The notes under the pieces were generated by a model. The model made no database searches. It saw only the letters and a program-made list of their open reading frames with translations, and had not been told where the DNA came from. A DNA stretch of 64,000 nucleotides from Bacteroidota bacterium (lineage in GTDB: Bacteria > Bacteroidota > Bacteroidia > 2-12-FULL-35-15). The position numbers and the translations under genes were made by a program. Position 1 is the stretch's first letter; each line of letters opens with the position of its first letter. This document shows positions 25,701 to 34,700 of the stretch, one piece after another. The stretch is taken from NCBI GenBank assembly GCA_025963715.1, contig JAOQAG010000016.1, positions 1 to 64,000 of the forward strand, given 5' to 3'.

Positions 25701-28700
25701 CAGCTGTATGTGGTTGCTCCTGTTGCACTTAAAGGAGTGCTGCTTCCCGAACAGATGGTTGCTGTTCCTGTTGCTGCAACTGTAGGAACAGGGTTCACGC
25801 TGATGGTTACAGTTGCTGTATTAGAGCAGGAGCCATTCGTACCTGTTACGGTATACGTTGTGGTGGTTGCCGGTGAAGCAGAAGGGTTTGCAATATTAGG
25901 ATTGCTTAATCCTGTTGCTGGTAACCAGCTGTAAGTAGTAGCGCCTGTTGCATTTAACGTGGCGCTGCTTCCAGCACAAATAGTTGATCCGCCTGTGGCG
26001 GCAACTGTTGGTGTAGGAACTACTGTAATGGTAACAGTAGCTGTACCTGTACAACCTGCAGTTGTTCCTGTAACAGTATATGTAGTGGTTGTAGCCGGAC
26101 TCGCATTTGGATTTGCAACCGTAGGGCTGCTCAATCCTGTTGTCGGCAACCAGCTGTAAGTAGTAGCACCGCTCGCAGAAAGCGGAGTGGAAGTACCCGA
26201 ACAAATAGTTGCTGTTCCGCCTGCAGCAACTGTAGGAGCCGGATTTACTGTAATGGTAACGGTTGTAGAACCGGAGCATCCGCCGGATGTGCCTGTTACA
26301 GTGTAAGTAGTTGTAGTAGTTGGATTTGCTACCGGGTTGTTAATGCTGGCATTGCTCAATCCGGTAGCAGGTAACCATGCATAGGATGTGGAAGCGCCGC
26401 TTGCCGAAAGCGATGTGCTGCTTCCGTTACAAATAGTGGTTGTTCCTGATACGTTAATTACCGGGATCGGGTTAACCGTGATGGTAACCGTAGTTGTACC
26501 GGTACACGATCCGAATGTTCCACTCACGGTATACGTTGTAGTTGTTGTTGGTGAAGCAATTGGATTGGCAATGTTTGTTGCGCTCAATCCTGTTGCCGGT
26601 GCCCACGAGTATGTTGTAGCGCCACTTGCAGTAAGTGCTGTGCTGCCTCCGCTGCAAATACCTGTTGTGCCTGATACGCTGATCACCGGTAAAGGTGTAA
26701 CAGTTACTGTTACAGATGTCGAAGCCGAACATCCTGTTGATGTTCCGTTTACGGTATACGTTGTAGTAGTTGCAGGTGTAGCGACCGGGTTGGCAACGTT
26801 GGCATTGCTTAATCCTGTAGCAGGTGTCCATACATAGGTAACTGCACCGCTTGCATTTAAGGAAGTGGAAGTTCCCGCACAAACAGTGGCTGTTCCAATT
26901 GCGGTTACGTTCGGGATCGGATTTACTGTAAGCGTTACTGTAGTAGTAGCGCTGCAGCTTCCTGTGCTTCCGGTAACGGTGTACGTGGTTGTAGCTGTTG
27001 GATTTGCAACCGGGTTATTAATATTGGCAGCACTTAATCCTGTGGTTGGTAACCAGCTGTAGTTGGTTGCTCCGTTTGCAGTTAAATTAGTGCTGGTTCC
27101 GTTACAAATAGTGGTTGTGCCGCTTACAGATACTACCGGGATCGGTGTAACCGTAATGGTTACCGTTGCTGTAGCTGTACAGCCGCCGCTTGTGCCTGTA
27201 ACGGTGTATGTAGTAGTTGTGCCCGGAGTTGCAGTAGGTGTAGGGCTTGTAGTACTACTTAATCCTGCAGCAGGACTCCAGCTATAAGTTGTAGCGCCAC
27301 TTGCTGTTAATGGTGTGGATGTACCCTGGCAAACTGTTGTTGTTCCGGTAGCTGTAACTGTTGGTACCGGGTTAACGGTTACAATCACAGTAGTGGTATT
27401 GGAACAGCCTGCCGTAGTTCCTGTAATGGTATAGGTTGTGGTTGCAGCCGGTGATACCGATGGGTTGGCAATGTTCGGGTTACTCAGGCCTGCACCTGGC
27501 GACCAGTTGTAGGAAGTTGCGCCGCTCGCCGTAACAACTGCCGATGAACCCAGGCAGATGCTCACGTTTCCGGATGTGGAAATATTCGGAAGCGGGTTAA
27601 CCGTTACCGGTACGCTTGCTGTAGCTGTACAACCTAGTGAAGTACCGCTTACAGTGTATGTGATCGATGTGGTTGGTGAAGCCGTAGGATTTGCAACAGT
27701 AGTGCTGCTCAATCCTGTTCCCGGACTCCATGTATAGGTTGTTGCACCGGTAGCGTTTAAGTTCGCTGATGCTCCGTTACAAATAGTTCCTGAGCCGCTG
27801 GTTGCAACAGTTGGGATCGGGTTAACCGTAATTGCAGAAGTTGCAGTAGCAGCGCATCCGCCGGTAGTACCGGTTACTGTATATGTTGTAGTTCCTGTTG
27901 GTGCAGCAGTTACAGTTGGAGCCGTTGTAGAGCTTAATCCTGTTGCTGGCAGCCATGTATATGCTGCAGCGCCGCTTGCCATCAATGTGGTGGAGCCGCC
28001 TGTACAAATAGCGATCGTGGAAGGTGATACACCCACTGTAGGTACTGGGTTTACTGTAATGGTAACAGTTGCTGTGTTTGAGCAGCCACCGGTTGTACCT
28101 GTTACAGTGTATGTTGTAGTTGTAGAAGGATTTGCGATCGGATTTGAAATGTTCGTCGCGCTTAAGCCTGTTACAGGCAACCAGCTGTAGGAAGCCGTTC
28201 CGCTTGCTGTTAAAGGCGTTGAATTTCCGTTACAGATGGTAGCTGTTCCGCTTGCCGTTAATGCTAAACCGGTGATGTTGAATGCTGCATCGCTTTGGTC
28301 AATGCGTGTACCCACAACTGCATCGGTTACTCTTACTAAACAAGAAGAAGAGATGGTATTCGGAACGCTCCATGCGTATGAACAAGTACTTCCTGCTGCA
28401 GCGTACGATGTAATAATGGATGTCCAGGTTGATCCTCCGTTGGTAGAATAATCCAGATTGTAAGTACCGGATGTTCCACTTGCATTCCAGTTAATATTTT
28501 GTGTAGAGCATGTTTGCCAGTTTTCGCCGCCGTTTGGAGCGGTAACTGTAATGGCAGGAGTGGTGGTGGTGATGGTAAATACCACATCACTCTGGTCGCG
28601 CTTACATGTATTTACGTTATCCGTAATGCGTACCAGGCAGTTGGTGCTTGGTGCATTCGGGATCGTCCATGCGTACGTATTGGTTGTAATGTTGGTGTTG

Positions 28701-31700
28701 AATACAATGGTAGTCCAGGTAGAACCGCCGTTTGTAGAGTATTCAATATTATAAAAATTGGAAACACCGCTCGATGTCCAGGTAATGTTCAATACCGATC
28801 CAACTACATAGCTACCGCCGAAGTTTGGCTGTGTAACTGTAATCGCCGGTGAAATAGTAAATACTGCATTGCTCTGGTCAATTTTCGTTGGAACGCTTGC
28901 ATCGGATACTCTTACCAAACAATTGGCAGATGGAGTAGTAGGCAAGGTCCATGTATACGAACAAGCACCTGTTGTTGTAGCTGCGTAAGATGCTACGATG
29001 GTTGTCCATGCACCTCCGCCGTTGATCGAGTATTCCAGTTTGTAATTTCCGGAACATCCGCCTGCCGTCCAGTTGATACTAGTGGTGGTACAGCTTCCAA
29101 GGTTTTCACCGCCGTTAGGCGCTGTTACCACAATGGCCGGTGCAATCGTAAAGTCTACGTTGCTGATGTCGTTTGTGGATAAGTTACCGTAATCGCTTAC
29201 TCTTACCAAACATTGTGTGGAAGGCGTATTTGGTACCGTCCAGCTGTATGATCCTGTGTTGGTGTATGCTGCGGAGATCACGATCCAGGTTCCGCCGTTA
29301 TCAATTGAATACTCAATTTTTACAAACGAAGAGGATAGGTACGCGTAATTCCAGTTGATGGAATAGGTGCTTCCTACATAATAAGTTACCGCTGTATTCG
29401 GTGCTGTTACTGTAATAAATGGTGTTCCCGGTAAAATGGTAAACACTGCATCACTTTGATCAATTTTACAAGGATTGGCCGCATCGTAAATACGAACCAA
29501 ACATTGTGTGCCCGGTGTATTCGGAATGGTCCAGTTGTACAATCCGCTGGAAGCCACTGCTGTTGTGGTGATTGTTGTCCATGTTGCACCGTTGTCGGTA
29601 GAATACTGGATGGTTAAGTTGGTAGAAGTTCCAACAGCCGCCCATGTAATATTTTGTGTCGGGCCGCCTACCTGCCATACTTCGCCGCCGTTCGGAGCGG
29701 TTACAATAATGGAAGTATTTAAAGGAATGGTAAATGGTGTATTGCTAATGTCGGTAGCAGTAGGAATGCTCACATCCGTTACACGTACCAAACAGTTGGT
29801 GGATGGTGTATTCGGGATCGGCGCCCATGTGTATGAACAAGTTGTTCCGGCACCGCCGTTGTAAGATGCATTCAATGTGATCCAGGTAGTTCCGCCGTTG
29901 ATCGAATATTCAATTTTCGCATTGTTGGTGGTGCCGCCTCTCGTCCAGGTAATGGTTTGAGTGGAGCAACCCTGCCAGTTCTCACCGCCGTTTGGAGATG
30001 TAACCGTAATAAATTGCGGTGCAATCGTAAAGTCTACGTTGCTGATATCGTTCACCGATGGATTTCCAAATTCGCTTACTCTTACCAAACATTGTGTGGA
30101 AGGTGTATTCGGAACGGTCCATGTATATGATCCGCTGTTTGCGACCGAAGCTACAATGCTGATCCATGATGCACCATTGTCGATCGAATATTCGATCTTC
30201 ACAAAAGAAGAAGATAAATAAGCAGATGTCCAGTTGATGTTATAAGCATTTGCCACATAATACGTTACTGCTGTATTCGGAGCCGTTACCGTGATCACCG
30301 GTGTTGGCGGCGAAATGGTAAATGTAGCGTTGCTCACGTCAAATTTACAAGTGTTGGAAGCATCAAAGATCTTTACCAAACATTGTGTGGATGGTGTATT
30401 CGGGATCGTCCATGGATAGGTTCCGCTTGCTGCATTGGCAGTAGTGGTGATCGTGTTCCATGTTGCTCCGTTATCGGTAGAATACTGGATCGTTAAGTTG
30501 GTAGAAGTTCCAACCGCCGCCCATGTAATGTTTTGTGTTGGGCCGCCTACCTGCCAGATCTCGCCGCCGTTTGGTGTGTTCACAATAATAGCGGTATTCT
30601 GAATGATCGAGAAAGGGAAGTTGCTTACATCCGTAGCGGTAGGCACACTTACATCCGTTACGCGAATCAGGCAGTTAGTAGATGGTGTATTCGGAACAGT
30701 TCCCCATGTGTACGAACAAGATGTTCCTGCACCTGCGTTGTAAGAAGCTACAATGGTTGTCCATGTTGCTCCACCATCCAGTGAATATTCAATTTTTGCA
30801 TTGTTCACTGTTCCGCCCCTGTTCCAGGTAATGGTTTGTGACGAACAACCCTGGAAATTCTCTCCGCCGTTTGGCGATGTTACAATAATAAATTGCGATG
30901 CGATCGTGAAATCCACGTTGCTAACATCAAATGTAGCCGGACTGGCCGCATCACTCACTTTTACCAAACATTGTGTGGATGGTGTATTTGGCACTGTCCA
31001 GTTATAGGAGTTTACGTTGTTGGTAGCTGCTACGATCGTGATCCAGCTGGCGCCATTATCAATAGAGTATTCCAATTTTACGTTCGGGCCGCTCAGCGTG
31101 GTGTTGCTCCAGGTAATGGTATAGGTATTGGCTACATAATAAGTCAATGCCGTATTCGGAGCGGTTACTGTAATTACCGGCGACGAGATCGTGAAATCCA
31201 CATTGCTGATATCGTTTGCCGATGGATTTCCGAATTCGCTCACTCTCACCAAACATTGTGTGGAAGGCGTATTCGGAACGGTCCAGTTGTATGATCCGGA
31301 ATTTGCAACCGACGATACGATCGTGATCCAGCTTGCACCGTTGTTGATCGAATATTCGATCATCACATTCGGATTCACAATGTACTGGCTTGTCCAGGTG
31401 ATCGTGTAAGTTTGTAATGCGTAATACGTTACAGCTGTATTCGGAGCTGTTACTGTAAATGTTGGTGTTCCCGGTGAAATTGTAAATAGTGCATCGCTGA
31501 TGTCGAACTTACAAGGATTCGCCGCATCGTAAATTTTTACAAGACATTGGTTCGATGGTGTGTTCGGGATTGTCCATACATATAACCCACTTGCAGCATT
31601 GGCCGTTGTCGTGATCGTTGTCCAGGTACTTCCGTTATTGATAGAATACTGGATCGTTAAGTTGGTAGAAGTTCCAACCGCCGCCCAGGTAATATTTTGA

Positions 31701-34700
31701 GTTGGGCCACCCACCTGCCAGTTTTCGCCGCCGTTTGGTGCCGTTACTATAATAGATGTATTTGGTGAGATCGTGAATGGATTGTTGCTGATGTCCGTAG
31801 CGGTTGGAATGCTTACATCCGTTACACGCACCAGGCAGTTGGTCGATGGTGTATTCGGGATGCCCGCCCAGCTGTAAGAGCAGCTTGTTCCTGCACCTGC
31901 ATTGTACGATGCAATTAATGTGATCCATGTAGCGCCGCCATCTAACGAATAATCAATTTTATCATTATTGGTTGTTCCGCCTCTTGTCCATGTGATCGTT
32001 TGTGTCGAACAGCCCGGCCAGTTTTCCGTTCCCGTGTTTGGCGATGTTACCGTAATAAATTGCGGTGCAATCGTAAAGTCCACATTGCTGATGTCGTTCA
32101 CGGCCGGTGTCCCGAATTCGCTTACCCTTACCAGACATTGTGTGGAAGGTGTATTCGGAACCGTCCAGTTGTATACTCCGCTGTTTGCAACCGAAGCTAC
32201 GATCGTGATCCAACTTGCGCCGTTATCGATCGAATATTCCAATTTCACAAAAGAAGAAACAAGGTAAGCCGATGTCCAGGTAATGCTATATGTATTTGCT
32301 ACATAATAGGTTACTGCTGTATTCGGAGCTGTTACCGTTATTATTTCCGTAGGAGGGGCAATGGTAAATACCGCATTGCTCAGATCAAACTTACAAGGGT
32401 TTGCCGCATCGTAAATTTTTACAAGGCATTGTGATGATGGTGTATTCGGGATCGTCCAAACATATAATCCGCTGGCTGCATTGGCAGTAGTGGTGATCGT
32501 GATCCATGTAGCACCGTTATCGGTAGAATACTGGATCGTCAAATTCGTAGAAGTTCCCGCAGCCGCCCAGGTAATATTTTGTGCCGGGCCGCCCACTTGC
32601 CAGCTTTCGCCGCCGTTTGGTGTATTTACAATGATCGCCGTATTTTGCGAGATCGTGAACGGGTTGTTGCTCAGATCCGTTGCTGCCGGTAAGCTCACAT
32701 CCGTTACACGGATCAGGCAGTTGGTGGAAGGAGTATTCGGAACAGTTCCCCAGGTATAGGAACAGCTTGTTCCTGCACCTGCGTTATACGATGTAACAAT
32801 GGTTATCCATGTAGCGCCGCCATCCAGTGAATATTCAATTTTATCATTGTTGGTTGTTCCGCCTCTGTTCCATGTAATGGTTTGCGACGAGCAGCCCTGC
32901 CAGTTTTCCGTTCCCGTATTCGGAGATGTAACGGTAATAAACGGAGAAGCAATCGTAAAATCTACGTTGCTGATGTCGTTCACAACCGGGTTTCCAAATT
33001 CACTTACTCTTACCAAACATTGTGTAGAAGGCGTATTCGGTGTTGTCCAGCTGTAAGATCCGCTGTTGGCAACCGATGCTACAATGCTGATCCATGTGGC
33101 GCCGTTGTCGATCGAGTATTCGATCTTCACAAAAGAAGAAGAAAGGTAAGCCGAGTTCCAGCTAATGGTATTTACGCTTGCCACATAATAGGTAAGCGCT
33201 GTGTTCGGGTTGGTTACCGTGATCACCGGTGTTGGTGGCGAAATGGTAAATACCGCATTGCTGATATCAAATTTACAAGTGTTGGATACATCGTAAATTT
33301 TTACCAAACACGTGGTGGATGGTGTATTCGGGATCGTCCATGGGTACGTTCCGCTTGCAGCATTGGCTGTAGTGGTAATGGTAATCCATGTAGCGCCGTT
33401 ATCGGTAGAATACTGGATCGTTAAGTTGGTAGAAGTTCCAACAGCCGCCCAGGTAATATTTTGCGTTGGGCCGCCAACCTGCCAAACTTCACCGCCGTTT
33501 GGTGTGTTTACAATGATCGCGGTATTTTGTGAAATGGTAAATGCGCCGTTGCTTACATCCGTTGCCGTTGGTATGCTGATGTCCGTTACACGGATCAGGC
33601 AGTTGGTGGATGGTGTATTCGGAACAGTTCCCCAGGTGTAAGAACAAGAAGTACCTGCACCCGCGTTGTAAGAAGCAACAATCGTTGTCCATGTTGCTCC
33701 GCCATCCAGTGAATATTCAATTTTTGCATTGTTAAGCGTTCCGCCTCTTGTCCATGTAATGGTTTGCGACGAACAGCCCGGGTAATTCTCACTTCCGTTT
33801 GGAGATGTAACCGTAATAAATTGCGGTGCAATTGTAAAATCCACGTTGCTCACATCGCTGATCGCAGGTGTTAATGCATCGCTTACTCTTACCAAACATT
33901 GTGTGGATGGTGTGTTTGGCACTGTCCAGTTATAAGAATTTACGTTGTTGGTAGAAGCAATGATCGTGATCCAGCTTGCACCGTTGTCAATCGAATATTC
34001 CAGCTTTACGTTCGGGCCGCTTAGCGTTGTATTGCTCCAGGTAATCGTATACGTATTTGCTACATAATAGGTAAGCGCTGTATTGGGCGCGCTCACTGTA
34101 ATTACCGGCGATGAGATCGTAAAGTCCACATTGCTCACATCGTTTGCCGATGGGTTTCCAAATTCGCTTACTCTTACCAAACACTGGTTGGAAGGCGTAT
34201 TTGGTACAGTCCAGTTGTAAGATCCACTGTTGGCAACAGAAGCTACAATCGTTATCCATGTTGTTCCGTTATCCGTAGAATATTCGATCATCACATTCGG
34301 ATTCACAATGTACTGGCTCGTCCAGGTAATCGTGTACGTCTGAAATGCATAATACGTAGTTGCTGTATTCGGTGCAGTAACAGTAAATGTTGGTGTACCC
34401 GGCGCAATCGTAAAAAGATTGTCGCTCGCATCCGTCATACAAGGTGTGGCTACATCCCTGATCCTCACCAAACACTGGTTGGATGGTGTATTCGGGATCG
34501 TCCAGGTGTATGATCCGCTGGATGCTACAGCTGTAGTCGTGATTGTTGTCCAGCTGCTTCCCGCATTGATCGAATATTCAAGTGTAAGATTGGCTCCTGT
34601 ACCAGTCGCTACCCATGTAATATTGTGTGTGGGGCCACCTACCTGCCAGCTTTCACCGCCGTTTGGCGATGTAAGAATCAGCGGTGCCGTAATGGTAAAT

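Larger units (their letters stand above)
21935..28262 (-). repeat. About 19 Ig-like repeats with CxGxSTxLxASG signature
   Basis: Units of ~230 bases encode ~77 residues (TICSGTSTPLSASGATTYSW, LPTTGLSSPTVANP, TTTTYTVTGTTAGC). Two units are split by the inserted propeller and beta-sandwich modules. A Cys near each end of the unit could form a disulfide. Confidence 0.85.
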